Source: Sabulitectum sp964571965 (GTDB lineage Bacteria > Fermentibacterota > Fermentibacteria > Fermentibacterales > JCC-6). Taken from it: DNA of 64,000 nucleotides. A program made the position numbers and the translations under genes. The notes under the pieces are model-generated. The model ran no database searches, was not told where the DNA came from, and saw only the letters and a list, made by a program, of their open reading frames with translations. The DNA is taken from positions 1-64,000 of the forward strand of contig CAZNFQ010000002.1 of assembly GCA_964571965.1 (NCBI GenBank), read 5' to 3'. Shown here piece after piece: positions 51,971 to 60,115 of this stretch; positions within the stretch are counted from its first letter, which is position 1; each line of letters starts with the position of its first letter.

Positions 51971-54253
51971 CTAGCGGAGAACCATTGCCTGAGAGGAAAC
52001 GGTTCCGTCCGTTGTTGTGAGGCGCACGAAGTAAACACCGCTTGAGATGTTCTCCGTGGACCAGTTAACGGAGTGGTTGCCTGCGGCAACTTCACCGTTA
52101 ACAAGGGTCTGCACCGAACGGCCGGCAAGGTCGAAGACCTGCACCATTGCGTGCCCGGTAACCGGTGTGGAGAAGTTCACCGCGGCAGAGCCGACTACGG
52201 GGTTGGCCGCAGGGGCGATGCCAAGGGTGAAGGTCTCTACTCCGGCTGTGGCTTCGTCGATGGATGTGGGATAGACATCGATCGTAGCAGCAACGGGGCA
52301 GTAGTTCTGAAGCCTGGCTCCGGTGTAGAGAGTTGTTGAGCTGGCGGGAACTGTCACGTTGAAACTTGCCTGACCGCTGCCGTTGGTGGTTGCGGTTTCA
52401 TAGAAAGTGGCTGCATCTGAAATGCCTTCGATACCGTCTGAAAGGGCAACTGTTGCACCGCTCACAGGTGAGCCGCCTGCTGTAACCGTCATGGTAACTG
52501 TCTGTGTTCCGGGGTTAACCATTCCGGGGTTGCAGACTATCTGAAGCATTTCAGGGTTGGAAACGTCGTTGGTGAAGATTTCCATTGCAGGGTCGCCGAA
52601 CCAGATGTACATCTTGGCGTTGGTCTCGCCGTATGTGCCCTGGTCCGCTATTGCCTCGAGGGTAGCGTAGTTTAGCGCTTCTACAATATTCACATGACCA
52701 AAGTCATAAAGACCCTTGAAGGTTTCCTTCATGTAAACATGATTGGCAAGGGTGTAGGACGGGTCGGTGGCGGCGAGGTTGCCGCTTGAACCGTGCTCGT
52801 CCCAGGCGTAGCTCTCGGCAAGACATTCCGTGCTGGTTCCGTATTCACCGCAGAGACATGCATAGGTGAAGGTGGGAGGCAGGAAGGTGTTGGTAAGCGC
52901 CTGAATGTTGGTCTTGTTCCAGCCCGGGCTCCATGCCCAGTAGGTGGTGTCTCCGTGACCTCTGTATGCCACCACACCGATTCCGTCATTGTACCAGCCG
53001 GAAACATCAGCCGCGGTTCCGCCCTCGGGAGGATAGACCTTGTAGAAGGTCATGTCCACGGAGTAGTCGTAGGCTGCGGTTTCGTTGCAGCACTGGGTGT
53101 ACTTGCCCGGGTACTGTTCTTCGTGGGCGGCAAGAACCGCTGTGCTGGGGATGATTCCCGTGGTGTTCGCGTCGGCGAAGGAGTACTGGTAGTAGCCGTC
53201 GATGATCTTAGAAACCTGAAGCTCGATCTGGTCGGCGTTTCCTGTGAGACGGCCCACCGCAAGTTCAGGTATGTAGTCGGAGCCTGAGAGGCAGGCGTAG
53301 TAATAGTCGCCGATGAATGAACCGTAGTTGTAGCTGGGAAGGGCTGCGTGGTCACCGGCGATAAGGGCGAACCTTGTGATGCTGGTGTCGTAGTGGTCGG
53401 TTATTGCGGCTTTGATAACACCGGCGGAGGAGCCGCTGGCGAGAACTTCCACTGCTGTTTCGTAGCCGATTCCCTGATAGAATTCCACAAGGGGCATTAC
53501 TGCATCAAGGTTGGCGGCAGTGGTTACGAAAACGTATGCGGCTGCTTCTGCGTCTGTGGGGGCGGATGCGGCGGCATCAACCATATCGTAGTTGATGAGC
53601 ACTCTGGAGCCCGCGCTTCTTACGAATTCCGTTGAAGAGAAGGCAAGGGCGTTGGGAGAACCATTGAAGTCAATTCTTACCCTGATGGATCTGGCAGCCT
53701 GAAGCTCGCCGGTTTCAGGGTTGTACCTGAATGGGTTGAAGTGGAGCCTGTCGGTGTTTATTCCACCCATGATGGCAGGATTCACTGTTTCTGCCCAGTT
53801 GCCGGGGAAGAACTCGTTGGAATCGTATACGTCCTCAATCTGCTCGAAGGGGTAGGGATTGTGGGGCATGTCGATTTCCGGGGTCTGTCTGGGAACGAGA
53901 TTGATGTTGCTGTAGGAAGTGTAGTCTACATTTTCCACTGTAACAACGGCACTGGTTCCGAAGGGAAGAGCGAACATCTGGGGTACCGAGGGCACCTCGG
54001 GAAGTCCCACTCTTGTCTGGGAGTAGAAGTCTGGAAGTTCGATGCAGTCCCAGGTGGAGCCACCTGCAACGGTTTTCCCCAGCCAGAAGCCGGGAACGGT
54101 TACATCAACAACGATGTGTCCAGCATCTGATTCAACCAGATTCACGCTGCAGATATCTCCCGGCTGGCCGCCGAATGACTGCCAGTCGAAATTTCCATGC
54201 AGAGCGAATGCAGCCGTTGCAAATGCAGCGGCTAAAAGAAAAGCTCTCTTCAT
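51971..54253 (-). CDS. Secreted C25 (gingipain-like) cysteine peptidase with type IX-like sorting domain
   Basis: A 760-residue secreted peptidase. Signal peptide at 1-18; a propeptide-like beta region to about 215; then the C25 catalytic domain with YVFVTTAANLDAVMPLVEF, GDYYYACLSGSDYIPELAVGRL, the catalytic His433 in VAYRGHGDTTYW and Cys466 in FTYACLCGEYG. An Ig-like domain follows (about 590-670), and the last 75 residues form a sorting domain (VFDLAGRSVQTLVNGE, SSGVYFVRL). This suits extracellular protein breakdown feeding amino-acid fermentation. Substrate specificity is not readable. Confidence 0.92.
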   Translation of the reverse strand: MKRAFLLAAAFATAAFALHGNFDWQSFGGQPGDICSVNLVESDAGHIVVDVTVPGFWLGKTVAGGSTWDCIELPDFYSQTRVGLPEVPSVPQMFALPFGTSAVVTVENVDYTSYSNINLVPRQTPEIDMPHNPYPFEQIEDVYDSNEFFPGNWAETVNPAIMGGINTDRLHFNPFRYNPETGELQAARSIRVRIDFNGSPNALAFSSTEFVRSAGSRVLINYDMVDAAASAPTDAEAAAYVFVTTAANLDAVMPLVEFYQGIGYETAVEVLASGSSAGVIKAAITDHYDTSITRFALIAGDHAALPSYNYGSFIGDYYYACLSGSDYIPELAVGRLTGNADQIELQVSKIIDGYYQYSFADANTTGIIPSTAVLAAHEEQYPGKYTQCCNETAAYDYSVDMTFYKVYPPEGGTAADVSGWYNDGIGVVAYRGHGDTTYWAWSPGWNKTNIQALTNTFLPPTFTYACLCGEYGTSTECLAESYAWDEHGSSGNLAATDPSYTLANHVYMKETFKGLYDFGHVNIVEALNYATLEAIADQGTYGETNAKMYIWFGDPAMEIFTNDVSNPEMLQIVCNPGMVNPGTQTVTMTVTAGGSPVSGATVALSDGIEGISDAATFYETATTNGSGQASFNVTVPASSTTLYTGARLQNYCPVAATIDVYPTSIDEATAGVETFTLGIAPAANPVVGSAAVNFSTPVTGHAMVQVFDLAGRSVQTLVNGEVAAGNHSVNWSTENISSGVYFVRLTTTDGTVSSQAMVLR

Positions 54254-54317
54254 ACTGTAAATTTCTCCTCTCGAAAAAAAGGGTACGGGGTTGCATATCC
54301 TTAATAATACTCATCGC

Positions 54318-54323
54318 TATAAT
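54318..54323 (+). promoter_or_regulatory. Candidate -10 element for the outer-membrane protein gene
   Basis: TATAAT matches the sigma-70 -10 consensus perfectly, 95 bases before the ATG at 54418. The -35 region is weak. The 164-base gap also has to serve the divergent C25 peptidase gene. Confidence 0.4.
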
Positions 54324-54417
54324 CATTTCTCATGCACTGCAAGTCAATACAGGCTGTTGACCTGAGAGTTCCCTCATTGAATAATCCACATCTGAAAACT
54401 GAAAGGAGAAGATCAGT

Positions 54418-55116
54418 ATGAGAACAGTTTTGACTATACTGCTTGTGATCAGCGTTGCAGCACTGGCAGGGCCCAGATTCGGAGGCAGGGTGGGCTACAC
54501 CACCGCAGACGATCCCTTCACGGGACTCAGCACCGACGGAGCAATATTCGGTGGTCAGATGACCTTCCCGCTTATGCCCATGCTGGGTCTTGAACTGAGC
54601 GGAACCTACACCAGTACCGAATCCGACATATCCATGGACAGCTACCTTACGAACTACATCGAAGACGAGTACGGGTACAATTTCGAGGGAGACATGGACG
54701 GTCTTCTCGATTACCTTGAGAACGAATGGGGATGGGACGATCCAACCACGGGTCAGCTCCTGGAAGATTACACTGCCACCTATCACAACCTTGGTCTTGC
54801 GGGAATTCTCAGAGCAGACATTCCCATGGGCGTCTCCCCTCTGAGCCCATATGTGGGCGGAGGAGCGGGAGTCCATTTCGTGGTCAGTGATGCCGATGCC
54901 ATGCTTGCTGCAATAGAACAGCAGACAACCGGTCAGACAACCATTGATCCCTACGACCACATTTTCCCCTCGGCGGAGGGTGTTGTGGGACTTACGTTCA
55001 GTCCCATGGCTCTTCCCGTGTCCGTATTCGGCGAAGTAAGGCTTTCAAAGCCCTTCGGAGATGATGCGGGTGATGCCATAGTTACATACTTCGGCGGAGC
55101 CAATCTGGGGTTCTGA
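54418..55116 (+). CDS. Outer-membrane beta-barrel protein
   Basis: A 232-residue protein with a signal peptide (MRTVLTILLVISVAALA) and alternating hydrophobic/polar strands, ending YFGGANLGF with a terminal phenylalanine as in outer-membrane barrels. The middle (residues 60-120) is very acidic (for example DYLENEWGWDDP), likely a surface loop that could bind cations. GAAAGGAG precedes the ATG. No specific family is recognised. A terminator follows 17 bases after the stop. Confidence 0.8.
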   Translation: MRTVLTILLVISVAALAGPRFGGRVGYTTADDPFTGLSTDGAIFGGQMTFPLMPMLGLELSGTYTSTESDISMDSYLTNYIEDEYGYNFEGDMDGLLDYLENEWGWDDPTTGQLLEDYTATYHNLGLAGILRADIPMGVSPLSPYVGGGAGVHFVVSDADAMLAAIEQQTTGQTTIDPYDHIFPSAEGVVGLTFSPMALPVSVFGEVRLSKPFGDDAGDAIVTYFGGANLGF

Positions 55117-55125
55117 GAGAAGCTT

Positions 55126-55932
55126 CTATTTCAGGGCGTTCCCCTCAGAGGGAGCGCCCTTTTCTATGACCTTTCTGAACTCTTCCCATACTCCGGGCGC
55201 CGCGCACTGAACCCCCCTGGATTCGATGGTCCATTCCCCGCTCCGAAAACCGGTGACCGTTCCCCCTGCTTCTTTCACCATAAGCACCCCGGCTGCCATA
55301 TCCCAGGGTTTAAGGTTTTCTTCCCAGAATCCGCCCAGACGACCAGCGGCGGTATAGGCAAGGTCCAAAGCGGCTGAACCGCATCTGCGAAGTCCTCTTG
55401 CCCTACCCAGGAAACTTTCCAGAACGCCCAGGTCGAAGGTAAGATCAGATTCTGTTCTCGTGTAGGGGAAGCCGGTGGCAAGAATAACATCCGAGAGTCT
55501 GTTCTTGCCGGAGACCGATATCGATTCTCCGTTGAGAAAGGCTCCCTCTCCCCTGAGGGCCAGAAAGGTTTCTTCATGTACCGGGTCGTGAATGCAGCCC
55601 AGGCAGACCCCCGAACTGTCCATAAGGGCAATGGAAACACAGTAGAATGGAATGCCCACCGCAAAGTTGTTAGTGCCGTCAAGGGGATCCACCACCCAGA
55701 AGGGGGGGTCGGGAAACCTGCCGTTCCAGCTTTCTTCCCCCAGAAAAGAAGAACCCGGCAGAAGCTTCATAAGGTTTTCCATCAGAAACCTTTCCGTCTC
55801 CAGGTCAGCTTCCGTTACAAACTCCATTCCCTGCTTGTTTTCAACGGAAAAACCCTTTTCCCTGTAGCCGGCGAGTATCGCCCCTGCCTCTTTTGCAATA
55901 CACAGTGTTTTTTCAACGAAATCTGATGACAT
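55126..55932 (-). CDS. suhB: Inositol monophosphatase family protein
   Basis: A 268-residue Mg-dependent phosphatase. Metal-binding motifs are present: FLGEESW (Glu), VVDPLDGTNNFAVGIPFY (Asp-x-x-Asp-Gly) and LKPWDMAAGVLMVKEAGG. It may act on inositol-1-phosphate, or on NADP or fructose bisphosphate as related enzymes do. The end of the coding sequence contains the hairpin that terminates the convergent barrel gene. The gene symbol is used in the broad family sense. Confidence 0.92.
   Translation of the reverse strand: MSSDFVEKTLCIAKEAGAILAGYREKGFSVENKQGMEFVTEADLETERFLMENLMKLLPGSSFLGEESWNGRFPDPPFWVVDPLDGTNNFAVGIPFYCVSIALMDSSGVCLGCIHDPVHEETFLALRGEGAFLNGESISVSGKNRLSDVILATGFPYTRTESDLTFDLGVLESFLGRARGLRRCGSAALDLAYTAAGRLGGFWEENLKPWDMAAGVLMVKEAGGTVTGFRSGEWTIESRGVQCAAPGVWEEFRKVIEKGAPSEGNALK
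55134..55159 (+). terminator. Intrinsic terminator of the outer-membrane protein gene
   Basis: GGGCGTTCCC (55134-55143) pairs with GGGAGCGCCC (55150-55159) with one G-T pair, loop CTCAGA extended, followed by TTTT. It lies inside the last codons of the convergent phosphatase gene, so the same bases serve as coding sequence and terminator. Confidence 0.85.
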
Positions 55933-55995
55933 TGAACACCTTTTCCGATTGAGTATGGTGGAATTATATCAGGGGATACACGGAAGGAGGGACTC

Positions 55996-57843
55996 ATGGC
56001 CCTGAAGCAGTTAGGTAAGAGGCTCCAGTACCACCTGAACGATATTCTGGCCGGGAATCCCCTCTGGCAGATTTTCTTTCTGGTGGTTTTCTCCGCTGCA
56101 GTGATCTTGATAGGCATGGCTCTCATCAGAAGCCATCTGGAGTGCGTGGACGGCCAGAACCCCTTCTGGTGGAGCCTGACAAGGCTGATGGACCAGGGAA
56201 CCTTTGTGGGGGATCACAAGGATGATCATCATGCTCAGGTCGTTGCCGTGCTCATAACCCTGTGCGGTATTCTGGTGATGTCTACCCTGATAGGTACCGT
56301 CTCTTCAAAGATATCAGAGCGTCTGGATTCCCTGAAAAGGGGCAGGTCTCCCATTGTGGAGAAGGATCATCTGATCGTCTGCGGAAATGGAGACAGGCTG
56401 TATGAGGTTACCCGGGAGCTGATTGAATCCCGCATGGACGAACCCCGCTCTCACAGGAGCAGTATTGTAATGTTTTCGGAGTCTTCCAGGGAAACCATGG
56501 AGGAGATTCTGGCACAGAGAACCGGCAGGAAATACGCGAAAGAGGTTATCTGCCGCTCTGGTGTGGTAACTGACATCGATTCTCTCAGGCTTGTGGGTTT
56601 CCACAGGTGCCGGGGTTTTGTGATCATAGGAGAAGAAGATACGGTGGTACTTAAAACCCTTATCGCTGTAAGCTCTCTATGTAACGGCAACAAGCCTGTT
56701 TCCGTGTGCGAGATAAGAAACGCCGTTATGGGAGAAGTGGCCAGAATGGCTCACGAAGACGTGAAGTGGGTTCCCGTAAGGGAAGTGGTCATGAGACTTC
56801 TCATACAGATATGCCGCCAACCGGGGCTCAGCGCCGTATACAAAGAGATACTGAGTTTTTCGGGGAACGAGTTCTATTTCAGAGAGAGCCCCGAGGTGAA
56901 TGGTGTTTCCTTCAGGGAGGCCGCCTCAAGATTGTCCGAAGGGGTTGCCGTTGGAATAGACAGAGGAGGGGAAGTGGAAATCAATCCCTCCGGCGAAACT
57001 GTTCTCGGTCCGGAAGACAGAATGCTGATTCTTGCCCGTGATCTGGAGAGCATCAGATTTGTGAAATCTCCCGGGGCGGTTCTGGTTGAAGCTAAGGAGA
57101 AAGAGTCCTGCGGAGATCTTTTCGAGATGCTTGTCTTTTCGGGATACAGCACCCGTTTCAGTCTGATGCTGGAACTGCTTGACAGGTATTCTCCCGGAGG
57201 AGCCAGAATAGTTGTTGCGGGTTCTCTTTCCCGGGAAGATGGAGTCAGGGTCACGGAAGCCATCCAGTGCACCAACTGTACCGTGGAGTACCTGCAGATG
57301 GACAGAACGGATCCCGATGCCGTGCGTGCGGTGAAACCCGAAAAGTACGACAGCATCATGGTGGTGTCAGGGAAGAAACCGGGAGATTCCGATGAGAAGG
57401 CTGACTCGGAGTGTATCGTTACCCTGCTGATCCTCAAGCAGATAAGAAAAACCCTCGGCAGCGCATGGAATGCAACCGTTGTAGCGGAGATAAGGAACCC
57501 CAGGAACAGAAAACTGGCCACCGCTGCGGAAATTGACGACTTCGTGATATCCAACGAAGTATGCAGTATGATAATGGCCCAGCTGGTGAAGCAGAAGAAG
57601 CTGGGACAGGTTTTCGAAGAGATATTCGACCCCTCGGGCTGCGAGATTCAGCTACGGTGCGCTTCGCAGTATCACAGGGGAACGTTCCGTGAACTGGAAG
57701 CCCAGGGCAGACTGAGAAACGAGGTTGTTCTCGGGTGGCTTACCGGAACCGGTTCCGAAGCTGTGGTTACTCTTAATCCTTCAAGGGATCTGGTGATGCC
57801 CCCTGATGAGGACTGCAGGGTAATCGCCATCGCTGAAAGGTAG
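55996..57843 (+). CDS. CASTOR/POLLUX-like ion channel with RCK-type domains
   Basis: A 615-residue membrane protein. Two hydrophobic segments (about 27-45 and 75-97) flank a loop rich in His and Asp, a pore-type layout. The rest is cytoplasmic, with Rossmann-like repeats: HLIVCGNGDRLYEVTREL, RGFVIIGEEDTVVLKTLIA, ARIVVAGSLSREDGVRV and YDSIMVVSGKKPGDSDEKA. This order matches the CASTOR/POLLUX channel family known in plants and found in bacteria. There is no TVGYG potassium filter. It heads an operon with two membrane proteins. Confidence 0.82.
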   Translation: MALKQLGKRLQYHLNDILAGNPLWQIFFLVVFSAAVILIGMALIRSHLECVDGQNPFWWSLTRLMDQGTFVGDHKDDHHAQVVAVLITLCGILVMSTLIGTVSSKISERLDSLKRGRSPIVEKDHLIVCGNGDRLYEVTRELIESRMDEPRSHRSSIVMFSESSRETMEEILAQRTGRKYAKEVICRSGVVTDIDSLRLVGFHRCRGFVIIGEEDTVVLKTLIAVSSLCNGNKPVSVCEIRNAVMGEVARMAHEDVKWVPVREVVMRLLIQICRQPGLSAVYKEILSFSGNEFYFRESPEVNGVSFREAASRLSEGVAVGIDRGGEVEINPSGETVLGPEDRMLILARDLESIRFVKSPGAVLVEAKEKESCGDLFEMLVFSGYSTRFSLMLELLDRYSPGGARIVVAGSLSREDGVRVTEAIQCTNCTVEYLQMDRTDPDAVRAVKPEKYDSIMVVSGKKPGDSDEKADSECIVTLLILKQIRKTLGSAWNATVVAEIRNPRNRKLATAAEIDDFVISNEVCSMIMAQLVKQKKLGQVFEEIFDPSGCEIQLRCASQYHRGTFRELEAQGRLRNEVVLGWLTGTGSEAVVTLNPSRDLVMPPDEDCRVIAIAER

Positions 57844-57847
57844 AGAA

Positions 57848-58570
57848 ATGAAGGGTTCGGTATTTATTGGTACGCTGGGCTTTGTGACTGGTGGACTATT
57901 GTGTCTTCTGGGTATAGTGTTCATCGCAGGGGCTCCTCTGCTCACCAACCCTCTGGATTCCATGCTGCAGAGCTCCGCCAGGGGGCTGCGAACCTCAGGC
58001 GAGGCCATCAACTCTGTAACCGACGGAGTTTCCAATTCCACAGGGATGATAAACGAGGTCAAGGGATCCCTGGAGACCACCTCGGAAGCTCTGTCCAGTA
58101 CGGGAGGAGTACTTCAGCAGACGGTGGAAATACTCGAGGAAACCCGTATCATCCTTCCTGCCATGGCCAACGATATGGCCTCTATGCCGCCTATGTTGAG
58201 AAACATGATGCCCAACAACCACTTCGATGAGGTGGCCGAAAGAACTGAAACCGTGGCAATGAAGCTTGGTCTTCTGAATACCCAGCTTGAGAACCTCTCC
58301 ATGGACGTTATTGAAACCTCCCAGGCCATCGGAGGCGTTGCGGTTTCAGTGGAGACCCTTCAGCAGGACCTTCTCTCCACCGAGGGTTCCTTCAGTGAAG
58401 CGGCGGACAAAATGGAAACAACAGCCTGTTTCGTGGAAAACGGTTCGTTCTCCTCCATGATAGCAGCCCTTTCAGCAGGGATTGGCGTACTTCTGTTACT
58501 TGTGGGTCTCTACCAGATTTCTTCCGCTCTCATGATCAGAAGAATTATGAAGGCCCAGGCACTGAAGTGA
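57848..58570 (+). CDS. Membrane protein with periplasmic coiled coil
   Basis: A 240-residue protein not assigned to a family. A transmembrane helix lies at about 6-28 and another at 207-230. The 175 residues between are a long Ser/Thr-rich coiled coil (for example GMINEVKGSLETTSEALSST and METLQQDLLSTEGSF-like heptads), as in methyl-accepting or YhgE/Pip-type spacers. It starts 4 bases after the channel gene and overlaps the next gene by 4, so it may be an accessory subunit of the channel. Confidence 0.75.
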   Translation: MKGSVFIGTLGFVTGGLLCLLGIVFIAGAPLLTNPLDSMLQSSARGLRTSGEAINSVTDGVSNSTGMINEVKGSLETTSEALSSTGGVLQQTVEILEETRIILPAMANDMASMPPMLRNMMPNNHFDEVAERTETVAMKLGLLNTQLENLSMDVIETSQAIGGVAVSVETLQQDLLSTEGSFSEAADKMETTACFVENGSFSSMIAALSAGIGVLLLLVGLYQISSALMIRRIMKAQALK

Positions 58571-59076
58571 TATTGAAGACGGTTCTGCTGATCCTGCTGA
58601 TTACCCTGCCCGCAGCTGCCGGTTCATTCAAGCTGTACAGCGGCAGCCTTGATCTTGATCTGGGCACATACAGATACCTGAAATTCCGGATAACTCCGGA
58701 TCAGGCAATCGGCACTGAGATATCCGGAAGTTTTACCACAATTCCTGAAAACACCCCTGTGGAACTGATCCTTCTCACCCAGTGGAACTACATAACGGGC
58801 TGGACGAACCGGGGAGAGATCGATACTCTGGCGGTTCGCAGGGATGGACCGGGGGAGTTTACCATTCCAGTTCCCGATTACGGTGATTTCGTTCTCGTGG
58901 TTAGCAACAGGGGGAATTACACCCCTGTGTCCATTGAGGCGGACTTCAGGGTTAACTTTGAGGGGACCGGAATTGCCTACGACTCGTTACCCACTGGAAT
59001 GACGGTTCTTATTACTGTACTTGCAGCTGCTCTTGTGGTTGCCGCTGTGGTGCTTACTCTCAGGAAGCTGTTGTGA
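58567..59076 (+). CDS. Membrane-anchored protein with extracytoplasmic beta domain
   Basis: A 169-residue protein, starting with GTG at 58567 in a GTGA overlap. It has a signal peptide (LKTVLLILLITLPAAAGS), about 110 residues of beta-rich extracytoplasmic domain (TYRYLKFRITPDQAIGTE, FTIPVPDYGDFVLVV), then a C-terminal transmembrane helix at about 145-163 with a short basic tail (LRKLL). The middle resembles an Ig-like or emp24/GOLD-like fold, but this is only a guess. It is third in the channel operon. Confidence 0.72.
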   Translation: MILKTVLLILLITLPAAAGSFKLYSGSLDLDLGTYRYLKFRITPDQAIGTEISGSFTTIPENTPVELILLTQWNYITGWTNRGEIDTLAVRRDGPGEFTIPVPDYGDFVLVVSNRGNYTPVSIEADFRVNFEGTGIAYDSLPTGMTVLITVLAAALVVAAVVLTLRKLL

Positions 59077-59100
59077 CGGGCGGGCAATTTAATTTACTAT
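59071..59100 (+). promoter_or_regulatory. Promoter of the iscRUS operon
   Basis: -35 TTGTGA (59071-59076) and -10 TACTAT (59095-59100) with an 18-base spacer. The -35 overlaps the stop codon of the preceding gene. Transcription would begin near 59107, leaving a 28-base leader before iscR. IscR-type regulators usually repress their own operon from sites around the promoter; no clear operator was identified. Confidence 0.5.
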
Positions 59101-59134
59101 ATTCCAGAGCGGAAATATAAGAAAGGGGTCCAGA

Positions 59135-59584
59135 ATGCTCATTTCCACCAGAAGCAGATACGGGCTCAGAGCACTTGTACATCTGGCAAGAACAGACTGT
59201 TCAACACCTGTCAGTCTTGGCGGAATAGCCAAGGTTGAAGAAATACCCATAAGGTATCTCGAACAAATTTTCGGCAGGCTTCGAACCGCCGATATCGTAA
59301 GGGGAAGACGGGGCCCCGGCGGCGGGTACGTTCTCAGCAGAAGCCCTTCCGAGATTTCCCTGCTGGATGTTATCCGTGTGCTTGAGACCGAGTTTTTCCA
59401 AACCAACTGCGTTCTGCAGTGTCCTGATTCAACCGTTACCGAAGAAGAGAGGAAGAAAGGGTGCGCAAGAGAGGAGTTCTGCCCCACAAGGCGACTCTGG
59501 TCCGACATAAAGGGCATCTGCGAAACCTATCTGATCAACAATACACTCAGCGACCTCGCAGGAGGGTCGCTTGAAATGGAGTAG
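59135..59584 (+). CDS. iscR: Rrf2-family Fe-S cluster regulator (IscR-like)
   Basis: A 149-residue Rrf2 regulator. The winged helix is clear (STRSRYGLRALVHLA, IPIRYLEQIFGRLRTADIVRGRRGPGGGYVL). The cluster-binding region has four cysteines, at about 92, 96, 110 and 116 (NCVLQC and GCAREEFC), which fits [2Fe-2S] or similar sensing with an insertion compared with E. coli IscR. It is 6 bases upstream of iscU. Confidence 0.9.
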   Translation: MLISTRSRYGLRALVHLARTDCSTPVSLGGIAKVEEIPIRYLEQIFGRLRTADIVRGRRGPGGGYVLSRSPSEISLLDVIRVLETEFFQTNCVLQCPDSTVTEEERKKGCAREEFCPTRRLWSDIKGICETYLINNTLSDLAGGSLEME

Positions 59585-59590
59585 ATAGAT

Positions 59591-60115
59591 ATGTGGAAAT
59601 ACTCCGACATACTAATGGATCACTTCATGAATCCCCGAAACGTGGGTTCTCTGGATACCCCCGACGGACATTCCGAGGTGGGTTCTCCCCAGTGCGGAGA
59701 TGCAATGTACCTGGACATCGACATAGACGATCAGGGGCGCATCAGTGAAATTGCATTCAAGACCTTCGGCTGTGCCGGTGCGATCGCAAGCGCATCTGCG
59801 CTTACAGAAATGGTGAAGGGTCTTCCAATCGAAGAAGCTCTCAAGATAAGGAACAGCCAGATTGCGGAGTTCCTGGGCGGCATGCCGCCGGAGAAGTTTC
59901 ACTGTTCCGTTATGGGCCATCAGGCTCTGAAGGCTGCAGTGGAGGACTTCAGGGCAAAGTGCGAAGAGATTGAAAATGTCCTCAAGGGAGCAGGAGTGAC
60001 TCCGAAGCTGGTAAGGCCCGGAAGGGTTTACCTCTCTTCAGAAAAAGATGCGGAAACGGCAAAGGCAGCTCTGACAGAAAAACTGGACAGAGAGATTTCG
60101 GTAGAGGTGAAATGA
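59591..60115 (+). CDS. iscU: Fe-S cluster scaffold IscU/NifU-like, with C-terminal extension
   Basis: Scaffold on which Fe-S clusters are built. The 174-residue product has the three conserved cysteines: Cys35 in SPQCGDAM, Cys61 in FGCAGAIAS and Cys105 in FHCSVMG. It begins with WKYSDILMDHFMNPRNVG. It is about 45 residues longer than IscU, with an extra segment (VTPKLVRPGRVYLSS onward) that is not the NifU thioredoxin-like Nfu domain. It overlaps iscS by 4 bases. Confidence 0.92.
   Translation: MWKYSDILMDHFMNPRNVGSLDTPDGHSEVGSPQCGDAMYLDIDIDDQGRISEIAFKTFGCAGAIASASALTEMVKGLPIEEALKIRNSQIAEFLGGMPPEKFHCSVMGHQALKAAVEDFRAKCEEIENVLKGAGVTPKLVRPGRVYLSSEKDAETAKAALTEKLDREISVEVK

Noticed and set aside
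54301..54960. A 219-codon minus-strand frame opposite the barrel gene
   Set aside because: The plus-strand gene has a signal peptide, ribosome site and terminator; the minus-strand product is rich in His/Gly/Val/Ser without structure.
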